Assembly (NCBI GenBank): GCA_905116865.2
Contig: CAJHNH020006179.1
Span: 282,001 to 346,000 of the forward strand
Source of the DNA: Candidula unifasciata
Taxonomy: Eukaryota > Mollusca > Gastropoda > Stylommatophora > Geomitridae
Direction of reading: 5' to 3'
Length of the DNA: 64,000 nt
In this document: positions 32,440 through 44,654 of the stretch, in pieces
How the letters are laid out: every line of letters begins with the position of its first letter
Numbering within the stretch: the stretch's first letter is position 1
Position numbers and translations under genes: made by a program
The notes under the pieces: model-generated
Told to the model about the DNA's origin: nothing
Seen by the model: the letters and a program-made list of their open reading frames with translations, nothing else
Database searches by the model: none

Positions 32440-33240
32440 GTAAACGATTAACTGAAGATGGTAGATAAAGAACACGTTGTCTTTGTAATTACAAAAGCTC
32501 TCAAAAATCTGTTTGCCAATGAGGGTCCTAGTAGCCACCAACGTCGAGCAAAGACGTTACTGCTTCTGTACAAGGGACCTATTCTGTCGTCTACCCAGCA
32601 TACTTTAACCTTCCTCACTGTCAGCTATACACAGGCGCAGCTAGAAAAGATGCAAAATGAGGCTACGTGCTTAGCTGAGCGGGTGCACGACAGAGATCTC
32701 TTGTGTAGCCATACGATGGCTATTGACTCTCCGACATTGCACCACATCCTTAAGATATAGAATGCATGGGAATACCTAAAGGTAAGTGCAGAACCGAAGC
32801 GTCCCTTGCATTAAATGCTCTTCAGCAAATTGGAAAACATGCTGAAAAGTGGCAAATCATTGGCTTGGGAGGTCAGCAGCTGATAGCACACAAGTCTGTG
32901 GTCCACTCACACAAACACACTCACCCCCCCACCCCACCCCCACCCACACACACCACACACACAGTGGTTACCTGTGCCTGCAGCATTGAATAACAAGTTC
33001 TCCTGTGTTGTTGCGCTGAATTGGAGCTGTCGGAGGCAGTCATGTTGCTGTCCATGCGCTTATCACTAGAAATTCTGATGAGGTAGATTTGCTGATCTAC
33101 ACAAACTGATTAGATAAAAGACGACATGAACGTGTTCAGGCATTCACAGTACACTGGGTAGGACCTTCAGTCGATGAGGGCACAGTTGCCTTGTCTATCA
33201 CTATTAGCAGCACGACGATGGGCATAGATAGATTGATAAC
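32440..33240 (+). pseudogene. I-like LINE thumb and RNase H start, degraded
   Basis: A 100-codon plus frame (32458-32760) reads RAKTLLLLYKGPILSSTQHT and TQAQLEKMQNEA. This resembles the post-palm region of RNase H-bearing non-LTR elements (LxxLYKxxIxSxLxY then QLxxLQxxxxA). Beyond it, 33000-33240 reads EVDLLIYTN and QAFTVHWVG pieces, like the first RNase H strands (normally LxIYTDGS). The Asp is lost here. The elements at 39040 and 57415 give better RNase H domains. Confidence 0.6.
32918..32965. repeat. CA/C-rich tract
   Basis: Short imperfect CA and poly-C stretch inside the LINE relic, breaking its frame. Confidence 0.85.
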
Positions 33241-33424
33241 TGCTTTGCTGTTTAAAAAAAAAGTGTCACGTTTAACCAACATCCGTGAAGGGGAGGATTT
33301 AGGTTATAATTGTGACTAGGTTATGTGCGTCATATAAAATGAATTAGCATTGTACGTCACCAAGAGAAATAACATGGACGCCTAAACTGTAAATGCAGCA
33401 TTATCAATAACATTGATTATAACA

Positions 33425-33536
<112 letters not shown>

Positions 33537-34018
33537 GCATGCATGTTGGTGTATGTATTCATATGAGTGTTAATGTGTGGTTGTGGGCATACGTTGGTGC
33601 CTGTACAACATGTGATTGTATAGGTGTGTATGTATGGAATGTGTGAATGCATGAATATCCATAAATAAATGTGTTTGTGTTTTCTGTTTGCATTTTTGTC
33701 TATGTATCTGTATGTGTTTTATGTTTGTGTATGTATGTAGATGTGTGTGTGTATGTATTACGTCTGTCTGTACATAAGTGTGTATGTATGAGAACGTAGG
33801 AGTATGTATACGTGTGTGTGAGTGTGTACGATTGTGTACACATGATGTGTATATGCATTATTCTATAATTTATATTTCTTTATTATATCCATAACATGCA
33901 TTATTGATAACAGGCTTTGGTACTTTAATAAATGAGTGCTTAGAAGGGCTGAATGTCAGACGGCCCGTGAGCCCAATTAGTAACCCTTTGAAAATAAAGT
34001 TTGTTCGTTCATTCGTTT

Positions 34019-34022
<4 letters not shown>

Positions 34023-34101
<79 letters not shown>
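34023..34101. repeat. (CT)n(TG)n microsatellite
   Basis: CT array followed directly by a TG array. Confidence 0.96.
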
Positions 34102-34102
<1 letters not shown>

Positions 34103-34479
34103 TCCCGCTCTATCTCTCTTGTCAAATATTTCTTGAAACTTGAACTTTATATAATCCTTTAGTTTAATTGCATTAGTCTTCTCAAAGTTAATTTGATTAA
34201 AACAACATTATAAAAGGTACCAAATCCTTAAATGGAACTGTGCATTTGACAGATCCAGTGACTCAGGGTTTGATTGTTGTGCGAATGTGTGTGTCGCGAG
34301 ACGCCGCTTCAAGTAGACAAGATACTTTTGGCTGACGTACCACCCCTTTGTGACCCTTCTATTTTTCTCTCTTACATGCGCCCAGTGACTTCATTTTTTA
34401 TCATAAGACGCATTGAGAGATATCCCAGTTATAGCCTACGGTTGCTGTTTGGGGATTTTCCATTGTCCTACTTGTAATT

Positions 34480-34702
34480 CCCCTGAGCTTTCACGTATAA
34501 AAATATACGGCTAGTAACTCGGCAACGTAGCGGGAAAATCCTGGCCAAACACCGGATCCCGCTGTGAGAGCAGACGGCCAGCCATTTTTTACTTCAGGTC
34601 AGCAAGCAGGAGTTAGAGCGGGCCGTTTTGGAAGAACTATCTTTCCCGCCGCCTAAAAACCCTAGCAACATGACCATATAGTTACATCTAAATCCAGGTG
34701 AG
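34480..34702 (+). promoter_or_regulatory. Speculative TATA promoter and first exon
   Basis: TATAAAAA at 34496-34503 is followed by a less AT-rich stretch and a strong splice donor match, CAG/GTGAGC, with the junction after 34697. The only ATG in between (about 34669) is followed at once by a stop, so any exon would be non-coding. These are weak signals that occur by chance. No downstream exon was found. Confidence 0.15.
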
Positions 34703-36300
34703 CACAGTAACTGTTAATTAAATCGTGATTTCAGTTTTCGGGCCGCATTTCGTGTACAATATTAGAATTGTACCAGTCCGAGGAAAAACCACGCTGACCC
34801 ATTTCTGCACATGGTCAGGAAACCATTTCTTTATGATCTATTCCTGATTCCTATTGTTCGGTATCTAGGAGGTTACTTCTGTTTGCTGTATCTAAGACTC
34901 TTAGGAAATTATCTGTCTTCTATTGCTGGTAGATAAATGATCTTTGGCTGGTTATCAGAGTTTGTGTAGATAATGGTAACATTTCAATGGTAACATTTCA
35001 TAGGAGACATTGTTCTTCTCATGCTCATACTTGTATATAATTCATAATGTTTGCTCGTTGTAGAAGTGCTGAATTTTGTTTTCAGGTTATTGATGTATTA
35101 TTCATGATGTTATTAATGTATTATTTTACTTATACACAGCAGTATTAAATGCTATGATTTTGAGGACATGCTGTCCGAGAAAACTACCCACTGGGAAACT
35201 GTTTTTCTTAGCATCACAAAAGCAGGATTCAACCAGAAAATAACCGCACAGTGGAATATCTGGAAGAAGGAAAGGCAAGACCTTTTATCTAGAATTCTCA
35301 ATATTTATAGAGAGAATTCTATAACATTCTGTCTGATTTTGTGTTGCATTTATAACTGCATATTGCTGTCTGAGTCTGTGAAAAAATGAGGAGCATTACA
35401 CTATCATCCTGAAGGACAGAAGATGGAAGACATTCATCTGGACTGGACAGTAGTCAGAAGTGGAAGCTATGTAAATGACAATGCTACTAGACTATTATCC
35501 CACTTCTGACAATATGAAGAGAGAGGGGAAAGTTGGGAATATATTTTATTTTGCAAAACAGCAGGGACTATATATTTTTTGATTGTTTCCATCCCTAGCT
35601 GCTGAAAAGCCGAGGACAGATCCCTTGTTCCTTGTGGCAGGACGAGCTTCCAAACCACTGCCAGGCTGGTTGTAGCTAATGATTGGAGTGCCCTAAGGAA
35701 GATCTTGGTGCTTGGGACAGATCCGACATTCCACCTCAGTCTTTGAAATGGATGATCCTCTGGGAAACTCCAGGTGGTAATTGTTGTATGTTATTTCCCA
35801 CTGATCCTCTCATGACGACCGTTTCATGTTACTATCATTTTTATCTTTCATCCTACTTAGTTTGAATAATGTATTTTCAAAAGTAAATAGATGATTTGCT
35901 TTTACTTTAATTTTAATAAACATTCCTATGATTGATTTAAATTCATAGTCAAAGTTTAATTTTATTTCTAGATGTATGTATGGTGTCAGTGCTGTCTACC
36001 AATATACATATTCTAGATGGGGGCTTAATTTAAGTACCAGAAAGGGAAATTGTCGGGAGGGGTAATCTGCTCTGTCTAAGTGTTTAGGCATCTAAATTCC
36101 CTTATCCTTTTTCTGGGGATATTCAGGCAGCTCACTTTCTTTAGCGAGCCAATTCGAGTCTGTATCTGAGTATCCAGGGACACTGTCTGCTCTTTGCACC
36201 AAAAGACAGTTGTCTCGGTTTCTAACAAGATAACACCACTTTAGTGAGTGTAAAAGGAACCTATTCCACGACAGTGTGTGTAAGAGATAAGAAGCTGTCC
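34703..36300. other. No recognised gene (34703-36300)
   Basis: A 73-codon plus frame at 35168-35389 has no known signature. The rest is unassigned sequence with no tandem structure apart from a short AACATTTCA repeat near 34980. Confidence 0.45.
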
Positions 36301-36305
36301 ATAAC

Positions 36306-36306
<1 letters not shown>

Positions 36307-36354
<48 letters not shown>

Positions 36355-36361
36355 TGGAGAG
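36307..36361. repeat. (GA)n microsatellite
   Basis: GA array with a decayed right edge. Confidence 0.95.
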
Positions 36362-36631
36362 GGGGGTGTCACAAATGAGGTGCCGGACTTATTTAATTAA
36401 TCTTTCCGCACAAATTAAATCCATAAAAACGGATTTTTCGTTTGAATGAATGGATCAGGCTTGCTCGGAGGTCACATATTTTTTTTTTCTTTGTACAGGA
36501 TTTCAACAACTTTATTTATTTTCTTAGTTTAAGCTTGTTTTGTTCTACACAATACCAAAAAATTTCACAAAAATTTTTACGAAGTAGCGGTCCGCTAATT
36601 TTAGCTACGAGTGCCACTGACAAAACATTGC

Positions 36632-36633
<2 letters not shown>

Positions 36634-36694
<61 letters not shown>
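36634..36694. repeat. (AG)n microsatellite
   Basis: Pure AG array. The overlapping frames are artefacts. Confidence 0.96.
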
Positions 36695-36699
<5 letters not shown>

Positions 36700-36984
36700 A
36701 GTTGTCAAAAATGAAAGGTCCGTACTATTTGCTTGCTTTCCCAATGCCAAGAAGTATATGCGAAGCGCTGCAACTACATACATCTATCACTGTGCAGTGC
36801 TTACCTAAACTCTGCTCCTTGCAAATTGGCTAGCATCGCTTATGGAGAAGTCCCTGATTGTTCGCGTCCTTTGGATATTTTCTTAAGATTATGCCGGTGT
36901 GTTGGGTAATTTAACAGGCAAATATATTAGTTGGTTCTGCACTGCTTGGTGGTGACTGATGCATGACAAGATAGGTGTAAGGGA

Positions 36985-37275
36985 AGCGAGTAAGCAATGA
37001 AGAGGCGCAAATAGACCAACACATTTTGAAAAGGGCTGACATGGAGATTTGGCAGCCGCTCAATAGAGGAGAAACCAGGTGAATATGCAATCAGACTCTT
37101 TTTGATAACATCAGAATGGAAGCTGCGCTTGCTGCTGAAAAGAAGACGGAGCGCTTATATGAATGTCTCTAGTGCTACGATGTCGATTCCTAATTCATAA
37201 CTCTACAAAACCAAAGTCCAAGTAGACGAACAACCAAGACTTTCCGTTAGTATTCACTCGCCGGTAAACAGAAAG
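36985..37275 (+). mobile_element. I-like LINE 3'-end fragment plus family C scrap
   Basis: Blocks GAGGCGCAAATAGACCAAC, TGCTGCTGAAAAGAAGACGG and AGTGCTACGATGTCGA match 57755-57960, the region after an RNase H domain. From about 37210 it continues with the terminal block of dispersed family C (GACGAACAACCAAGACTTTC). The junction suggests family C may be the 3' untranslated end of this LINE. Confidence 0.6.
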
Positions 37276-37279
37276 AAAG

Positions 37280-38185
37280 GGAAAAAAAAATCATAACTCG
37301 TAACTTTGCTGTTATCGTAAAATAGAACACGACTAAGTCTGCTCTGACTGGCTATAAACAGATTTCGTGTCAAATGAATGTAGATAGATTCTTTAGTAAA
37401 CTACAACTGAGGAGAGCAGATTTTGTTTCTTCTTACCTATCACTAGTTCTTTGATAATTATTACTTAATGAACATATACACACAAACATACACACACAAA
37501 TACTCTTTCCGCGCCTGTGAAGTAAAGTGTATGGTGATTCTTCTTCCGAGAAAGCACTTTTATTCTACCGCGACTTCCTGAACCTAACGGGAAATATTGC
37601 TAAAGTGCAACCGTACCGAACAATCTTGTAAACTGCATACCCATATAACATGCCTGCATATCTGTCATTGTTAGAGATGGAAAAACAACAGTTTGGTATT
37701 CAGCTTGACTTCACCCTACATCACACGTCTACGATTCTCCCCCCCCCCCCCCCCCCGGGTGACAGCCATGAAAGAAAGTGATGAAATGAACTTAGACAGG
37801 TCACGTGTGTCAATAACATGAAGCGTGTCCTTGAGTACATAACTGTTAGTTTTACGTGAGGTAATGTTTAGCCAAGACTTTACAATCTTTGTTTGCCAGT
37901 TTCATGCCAAAATCAGTTTACCTGATGACACATATCATCAAAGTTTCCTTGGTAGGGTCCTATCTTCGTGTAAAATCTGGCTAATTTAGGAAAGGAATGC
38001 TATTTTTTGCCAAGTAATTGAGTAAGAAAAACCATATGTTTTGAGGTTCTGGCTGGAATGCGGCAATGTAGTTACCTACAGCAGTGCTGTATCTAAAAGC
38101 ACAACAACCCCATTCCCTAAGCGAGCAATAATAATAATCATAAAAATCATGTCTTGGTACATGCTGATAATTTGCATAGTGAACA
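37280..38185. other. No gene seen (37280-38185)
   Basis: Poly-C run at about 37739-37756. Otherwise unassigned. Confidence 0.45.
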
Positions 38186-38189
38186 TGCT

Positions 38190-38405
38190 TAAATGTGTAT
38201 GTAGAATACTGCGAAACTAATTATGGAGAATATGGGGAACTTATATGTGGAGGCAATAAGTAAATATATGTATGAAGAACAAGGTGAAATATGTATGGAG
38301 AACACTGTAAATATAAGTATGTGACGAACATTCTGAAAAATTTTATGTTGATTTAAGAATTCATAACAGCACTGGTGACACTTCCACAAGCGTTCTGTCC
38401 CCATC
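38190..38405 (-). mobile_element. I-like LINE tail with degenerate repeats
   Basis: The minus strand opens with MGTERLWKCHQCC (38360-38404), matching MGTESLWECLKCC at about 57908-57950. The rest (38190-38340) is a loose tandem of TATGTATGGAGAA-like units. Confidence 0.55.
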
Positions 38406-38965
38406 TTCGGCAGCAGGCGAAAAGTTCCAATTCCGATTATAACAGTAAAGGTCTGATTGTATATCGTCTAGCCTTTCCCTCGAATATTGAGCTTCGGCCA
38501 CATCCGCTAGTAATCCCTCGTGGCGCCATTCTTCTTCGACAATAATGACCTATTTATGCCTCCGCACAGTTCATTCGCTCCTAAAGACCCTTAAAACATC
38601 TAGCTTGTCATACATCAATTTACCCTCAAGTGTTGCAGAACCATCCAGTCTATCTGCCTGTTCTTTCCCAAAACACGAATATAACCTGGAGAAAATATTC
38701 ATAGGACGCTAACTGCCTGGAACCTCCGAAGCGATGTTTGCCAGTCTGCACGAAGTATGCCTGTCTCCCCCTTTCTCAACATGCACTGTGATCAGTTACA
38801 GTTACCACATGTGCCTACGTCTGGTTCTCAAGCCAGCCAAACGCTGCGTAAACTGCCTTTACTTCCATTCCTAAACCAGACGTTGTGGTATCATATGTCA
38901 GGCTTTCAGTCACTGCACCCATTGTGACTAGAAGCCTTTACAATCTGATTCTAGTTTGGAAAGTG
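38406..38965. other. No gene seen (38406-38965)
   Basis: Unassigned. No repeats or frames of note. Confidence 0.45.
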
Positions 38966-38968
38966 AAC

Positions 38969-39003
38969 ATATATATATATATATATATATGTGTTTGTGT
39001 GTT

Positions 39004-39039
<36 letters not shown>
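38969..39039. repeat. (AT)n(GT)n(AT)n microsatellite
   Basis: AT, then GT, then AT arrays immediately upstream of the RNase H relic. Confidence 0.95.
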
Positions 39040-40040
39040 GACGTGATCAGTAACGGAAAAGAATGGACGAATACACCACTAGACATGCATGGCATCTCTA
39101 AGGTTGTCATCACACTCGTAAGGTACTGCAGGGATCAAATTTCTGCGGCCGTAGACACAGAAGTAAGGAAACTGATAGATCAGCATTCCGACCCAGAAGA
39201 TATCATCATCTACACAGATGGATCCGTGAAGCGCGGATCAAGGTCAGCATGGGCATACACGGCGCAAAGAAAGGGGGGGGGGGGACAATACATGTACACA
39301 GCGGTGCTTACCAGACAACCACGTCAAGCATGACAATGGAAATAGCCGCTGCTTCTAGAGCTTTAGCGTGGGTATCCGAGCAAACCGCCACACAGGCAGT
39401 AATTGTCTCAGACTCAATGAATATGCTTCAGAAGATAGCAACAGGCAGTATGCGCTTTGAATGGATAGAAAGCATTCGGAAATTGCACTTGACCTCCGTA
39501 ATCTGGATCTACACACCGGGTCATGCGGTCGTAAAGGGAAATGAGCGAGCGGACCAACTGACAAGCACTGCACTAATGATTGCGGGAAAAAGCATGGACA
39601 GAGCAGATATCGTCAACGCTGTACGGGCTGGGCTAGTAGATAATCAGTAATCCCTGACACTGGCATGATTGCGTGACATGGGAGTTAAGCATGGTGATGC
39701 ACGCCTTTGCCGTCTTCGGGGCCGAGAAATGAGACGATAAAACCAGCTTCTCATGGGGACAATTAGTTGAAGTACTTTGGAGTGGCTGCTGCTTCGGAGA
39801 ACTGAGCACGCATGGGTATGCCCAATGTGCAGGTCAAAATGGACGCTAGGCACGGCCACCTTTTTTTTCAGCCAGACGGTGGCCGTTGCATGTTTGCTCC
39901 ATTTGTAGACTGAAAGGATATAGTTTCGTCGCCCAGCTTTTGAGTTGAGTGCATGGCGTGACTCTGTGAGCTACGTGTATTTTTCGTTGGCATAGGAGCG
40001 GAGCAACTATGGTGTGACCCGTTTGCTATGAAGCTGAAAC
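39040..40040 (+). pseudogene. RNase H domain and C terminus of an I-like LINE
   Basis: The first frame reads IIIYTDGSVKRGSRSAWAY (Asp in YTDGS). It is interrupted by a 12-base G-run at 39273-39284 and resumes in the next frame with SSMTMEIAAASRALAWV (Glu), AVIVSDSMNMLQKI (Asp) and TPGHAVVKGNERADQL (Asp). All four RNase H acidic residues are thus present. A decayed C-terminal region with a WVCPMCRSKW-like Cys pair follows at about 39800-39845. The tail at 39985-40040 recurs inverted at 45835-45930. RNase H would degrade the RNA strand after target-primed synthesis. The G-run slip and later stops mark it as dead. Confidence 0.88.
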
Positions 40041-40044
40041 TAGG

Positions 40045-40800
40045 ATTACCAGATTACCAGATTTAAAAGTATGGGGGACAGAAAGATTTCCAAAAATTGA
40101 AATTATTATAAAAACAAACAAATAGCAATCTAATGTTGAAATTCTGAGTGAATGAAGCGAGGCTTAAAAGGAAATTTTTTGGGGGCCATTTCTCAACTTC
40201 ATTTCATAATTAATCTTGGTATGTTTGAAAAAAACATATATTATAAAAATAATAGTCGCAGTATTTGCGTTTTCAACTCCACCGCAGTCGGGTCACCACA
40301 TACTTGCTCCGTTCCTGCACCTGTGAAAATAAAATAAAAATATACCTCACAATCCTGTATGAACAACTCGAGAACAAACTATTCGTGCCGGCCCAATACC
40401 GAAATGTGCCCACCCAGTCAATGCAGAATGCAGTTGCTAGAGGCGCCAAGAGTCGCCACCAGAACTACAGCTTGTCGATGATGGAAGTAGTCGGTCACAA
40501 TAAGTTTGTCAAACACACGCAACATTATTACATAAAGTATATTGGCAGCACATATACAAACCGGCTACCCGAAATACTAAATACGATAAAACCGCTGCAC
40601 ACATGAAATGCATTCCACATGAAAAACACAGCTCAAAGTGCTGCACCAGGCGCTCAAATCAGTATATTAGGCAGCGAAACCGTATATTTCCGTCCATATG
40701 TGGAAACTGCATTAGCGATGAGCTGTCAGAAGCAAACATAACTCAAAGGTAAACACTTTGCCATGTATAGCCTTCATATTGGACGGGAAGTCATGTATAT
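40045..40800. other. No recognised gene (40045-40800)
   Basis: A 113-codon plus frame at 40265-40606 has no known motif and no support as coding. Confidence 0.4.
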
Positions 40801-40802
40801 AT

Positions 40803-40805
<3 letters not shown>

Positions 40806-40885
<80 letters not shown>
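40806..40885. repeat. (AT)n microsatellite
   Basis: Pure AT array. Confidence 0.97.
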
Positions 40886-40889
<4 letters not shown>

Positions 40890-40890
<1 letters not shown>

Positions 40891-41825
40891 GATATGATAT
40901 AGTGACAGAGTTAAGACAGAGTCAGATGAGAGGACCCAATTGTTGGAAACTGCCACTTCACACAGCATCAATACATTATACTGTATGACCAAAGCGAACA
41001 CCCCTATTTCCGTACAGTCTAATATTTCAAAACAAGGAAACTAAACCCAACAAAGTTAAATCATTCCTGACAGTCGTTCCAAAAAGCCTGCGCCATTAAT
41101 CTTTTTTAATGTAATACAAATAACAGTTCTATAATTGTTCTAGCCGCCATTGAAGTGCCGGCGTTACGTCACTGCCCGGTTAACTGGCTGTTTATGAATT
41201 CAGTATGTTAACAGTGGGGTGCGCATGTAGCATTGTATTCGTTAATTTAAATACCAGACACAAAATAAGAACAAAATCCAGCCTTTACGCACATATTATT
41301 GTTATTAAAATCAGCACACATGTCTTGCTGTTTTCAATTATAAAGAGATTCCGGTGCGGTCGTGTGTATTTATGAACCGGACATTATCTATTAATGGGGT
41401 TTATTAAGTTTGGTCCAGGCTGAATGTACACGCCGTGGGTGTCTTGAAGGCAAAGAGGCCAGACATTGTATTGGTGTTAATCTCTGCATGTTAAACCCTG
41501 GAAATGCTGTAGTGATCACGTCAGATTGCTAGGCAGGTTTCCTGAATTTGACCTTGTATTTAAATAACCGACCCGTATAGAGTTGGTCTAACATGATTGT
41601 CCGTCATGAGAAAAATGAGACCTATCAGCTACATTAATATTAATTAGGCGTTTATGTTAGTTACGTGAGGGATTTATGAGGTGTGTAGAAATAGGAAAAC
41701 AAGTTTGGGCAACCAAACAGTTAAACGACAATTTCTTCTTTGTGTTCACCAGCTGTACACTCTGGCGTAAAGTTCTGGTTATTCGTCCACTTCTAGACTG
41801 CAGTCATGTTCCAGAACCTGAGTGT
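40890..41825. other. No gene seen (40890-41825)
   Basis: Unassigned, without tandem structure. Confidence 0.45.
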
Positions 41826-41829
41826 TGCA

Positions 41830-42022
41830 TGTGCATCAGTTTTACAGATCTGATTCAATTGAATGCAGACTGCTGGTTCCTTGCCTCTCAGGCAGATGCA
41901 CTCCGACTTCAAAGGAAGCTCCCCAGTTAGTCGACTCTTACGACATGCTTTTGGGGAGGCAGTGGGTCTATTCTTGTTTTCCCCACAATAGGGCCCCGGA
42001 ACCCACACGAGTTTAAACGACA
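41830..42022 (-). mobile_element. Dispersed repeat family C, minus-strand copy
   Basis: Reverse complement follows the 46968 copy block by block: GTGTGGGTTCCGGGGCCC, CTCCCCAAAAGCATGTCGTA, TTCCTTTGAAGTCGGAGTG and CAGCAGTCTGCATTCAAT. The last third is missing. Confidence 0.75.
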
Positions 42023-42104
42023 ATGAAGATGGTACTCTATTGGACACATCCTGAGAAGAAACGATCATGTAGTCACCAAGCTGGAACTAAAATGGGAAAT
42101 ACTG

Positions 42105-42154
42105 AAAAAAAAAAAAAAAGCAAAAAAAAAAAAAAAAAGCAAAAAAAAAAAAAA
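42105..42154. repeat. Three A-runs in tandem (A-rich)
   Basis: Three runs of 14-16 A separated by GC. This looks like a duplicated poly(A) tail. Confidence 0.9.
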
Positions 42155-42263
42155 ACCCGCCTAAGTACAGGTTGAGTTATACCTGTAACGGCCTTGTTGA
42201 TATGTTTATCTTTCCTGTGTATGAAACTTATAGGGAACCCTGTATTACTGTGCCATTTAGCAC

Positions 42264-42264
<1 letters not shown>

Positions 42265-42331
<67 letters not shown>
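42265..42331. repeat. (TTA)n microsatellite
   Basis: Pure TTA array. Confidence 0.97.
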
Positions 42332-42354
42332 ACACTTAAGTTAACATTTTTAGG

Positions 42355-42770
42355 GTCATTAAATGAGAGATGCACCTTTCAAGAAGAAATGTCAAAGTAC
42401 ATCATCAATCAAGTCCTTTCAGAAAGTCGCTCTCTTCAAGGCACGCCTGAAAGTATCCCCGTCCCTAGCCAGCTCTCCGGCCCCATGTGCTTTCAGTGCC
42501 AATGCATCTTCAATGTCTGGTATCCATCTTCGCCGTGGTCGACCCCTGCCTCGCCTTCCACAAACTGCATCCTCCATCACCATCTTTTCCAAGCCACCAT
42601 GACGCTTGATGTGGCCAAAATACTTCAACTGTCGGGACAGGATGCTGTTTATGAGCTAGTTCTCGTTTATGTTCAACTCGTTCAGAATATCGATGTTTTT
42701 CCTCTTCCTGATCTATATTATTCTAATAATTTTTCTAGAACATTTCAATTCAGAAAGTAAAATTACGGGG
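42355..42770 (-). pseudogene. LINE reverse transcriptase C-terminal fragment (family 3)
   Basis: The minus strand reads RKRKNIDILNELNINENQLI, then SRQLKYFGHIKRHGGLEKMV, then RRGRGRPRRRWIPDIEDALA and HGAGELARDGDTFRRALKRA, a textbook non-LTR RT tail. The open stretch 42628-42419 has no stop. It is the cleanest example of the family also at 3585 and 29755. Palm missing. Confidence 0.88.
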
Positions 42771-42949
42771 AAAAAAGGACACAAACGTGATGGCTTGCGA
42801 CGTCTCTTTAACACTAAAACTTCTGTCATATTTCTAAGCTATTGAAAGATCATTAACATATTAAAGCACTATCTCGTGTTTAAGGTGCTTACTTTGTAAA
42901 AGGCCTACATTACTCACTTGTCATCGGACAAGAAGCCCCAGTGGCTGGT

Positions 42950-44090
42950 CAATCATCATCACCATTTTCATTATCCCGTAACACTACGTGTCGTTGGGTC
43001 ATCAGTTTCTGTTGATTAATCATCTCTTTCCACCTTTGGCTGTCAGTTGCGATGAATTTCATGTTTGCATGCTTGAGGCCTGTCCAGTCAGTTAAGTTCT
43101 GTAACCAGGTCTTTCTTGGCCTGCCTCTTCTCTTCTTTCCCTTTACTGAGCCCTGCAGTACTGTTCATGAGAGGCCGTTAGATCTAATTACATGTCCATA
43201 CCATTGCATTTTTCACCTTTTCACTGTAGTTGAAAGAGGTTCATAGTTGCAAATGTGTTGTATAATTTTATGGTAAACCTCTTCGTTTGTAATGTTGTCT
43301 CTGTATGATATGTCAAGAATGTTTCTAAAACATCGCCATTTCTAATGCTTGTATCTTTCTTTCAAGTTCATCTGTTAAAGTCCATGTTTCACAGCCATAT
43401 GTGAATGTACTAATAGATAGTGCTTTGTGAAATGGAATCTTAGTTTTACATGAAATGTTTTTGGATCTCCATAATGTTTGCTGCCTTGCAAGGACTGATG
43501 TTGTCTGGGCAATCCTAGACATGATTTTTGATTATGACCCTAAGTCACCTAAAATAGATTCTAAATATTTGAAATGAGTCACTTGTTCTAATTTGTGACC
43601 TTTAATGTAGATTAGTGAAATTCTGCCAGCTGGATTATTTGTCATTACTTTTGTTTTGTTTTCCGCGTTTATTTCCATGCCATACTTGGTAGATTTAGAA
43701 GCTCGACTATTTCTTATTCTTCTCCGGCCAACCCATCGATGTCATCTGCAAACCTTAAGTTTGTTATAGTTCGACATCCGATGCTAACTGTTCCATGATG
43801 TTGTTCTAAATCTAGGGCATCAGTCATAATTCTTTGTAAAAAGATGTTAAACAGTGTTGGAGAGAGAAGGCAGCCCTGCCGGACTCCTACTGTTGTTCGG
43901 AACCAGCTGCTTATTTGTCCGTTTAGCGAGACAGCACTGCTGGCCTCGGCAAATAGATGTTCTATAGTAAGTGTTTTACCCATATTGTACTTATTCATAG
44001 TGTTTCAGAGTGCTGCTTGCCAAACTCTGTCAAAAGCTTTTTTGAAATCAACGGCTAGTCCACCCACTGCTTGAGTTATGAGTCATGATT
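42950..44090 (-). pseudogene. LINE reverse transcriptase, palm to C terminus (family 2)
   Basis: The most complete RT relic here. In order on the minus strand: motif A AVDFKKAFDRVWQAAL (about 44035-44085), VGVRQGCLLSPTLFNIFLQ (motif B, about 43840-43890), and LRFADDIDGLAGEE with the catalytic FADD at 43741-43752. Next come an AENKTKVMTNN block, HKLEQVTHFKYLESILG, STFTYGCETWTLTDELERK, a WYGHVIR stretch, RRGRPRKTWLQNLTDWTG, and a tail ending DNENGDD near 42960. Only a handful of frameshifts and stops interrupt about 370 residues. 5'-truncated within the palm, so fingers and endonuclease are absent. Distinct from family 1 by sequence. Confidence 0.9.
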
Positions 44091-44174
44091 TAGATTATCA
44101 TCACAGCCCTCCGGACACTCCATAGGCGCTCAGATTCCCCTCTCAACAAATTCTTCAGCGTCGTGCGGTTAATA

Positions 44175-44640
44175 TGTTGGTTACGTCCTATGCTTCACTG
44201 TGCCGATCTTTACTCCCATTTCGCGTATACTTAGCAGTGATGTGGACATCTTGCTTCCAAAATCCTTAGAACGTCCTTTCTCTCTAAGGGCAATGACAAT
44301 GTTTGCGTGATCCATGGGCCGGCCATCTTCAATTAATGCAGCACCTGCCAGTCTATCGGCTCTCTCATTACCAACAACACCTGCACACTCTGGGACGAAT
44401 GTGAAAGTAACTGCACACACGGGAGAATTTTGCAACAACTGAAGCCACAGTCTGTGTAACCAGCTTGCCTCGACCCGCCGGATCATGCTCACAGAATCAC
44501 TCAGCACACACACGTGGAAATAGTCATGTGATCCCAGCCACATGAAAGCCTGTGTCACCGCCATCACCTCCAACGTCATGCTGCTGGTGGTCATGGAGAA
44601 GGCCTCGCTGGCTTCCTGAACTGTTCTGAACAAACATCAG
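44175..44640 (-). pseudogene. RNase H domain of an I-like LINE
   Basis: A 150-codon open minus frame reads SMTTSSMTLEVMAVTQAFMW (Glu), FHVCVLSDSVSMIRRVEA (Asp), FVPECAGVVGNERADRLAG (terminal His lost to Cys, Asp kept), and GRPMDHANIVIALREKGR. It aligns with 39330-39640. The first Asp strand is missing because a family C repeat abuts at 44655. No stop inside, so it is relatively young or by luck open. Confidence 0.85.
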
Positions 44641-44654
44641 CGTATTTTTTCAAA

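Noticed and set aside
40265..40606. 113-codon plus-strand frame as a host exon
   Set aside because: No recognisable motif, no splice context that stands out, and a length expected by chance in this window.
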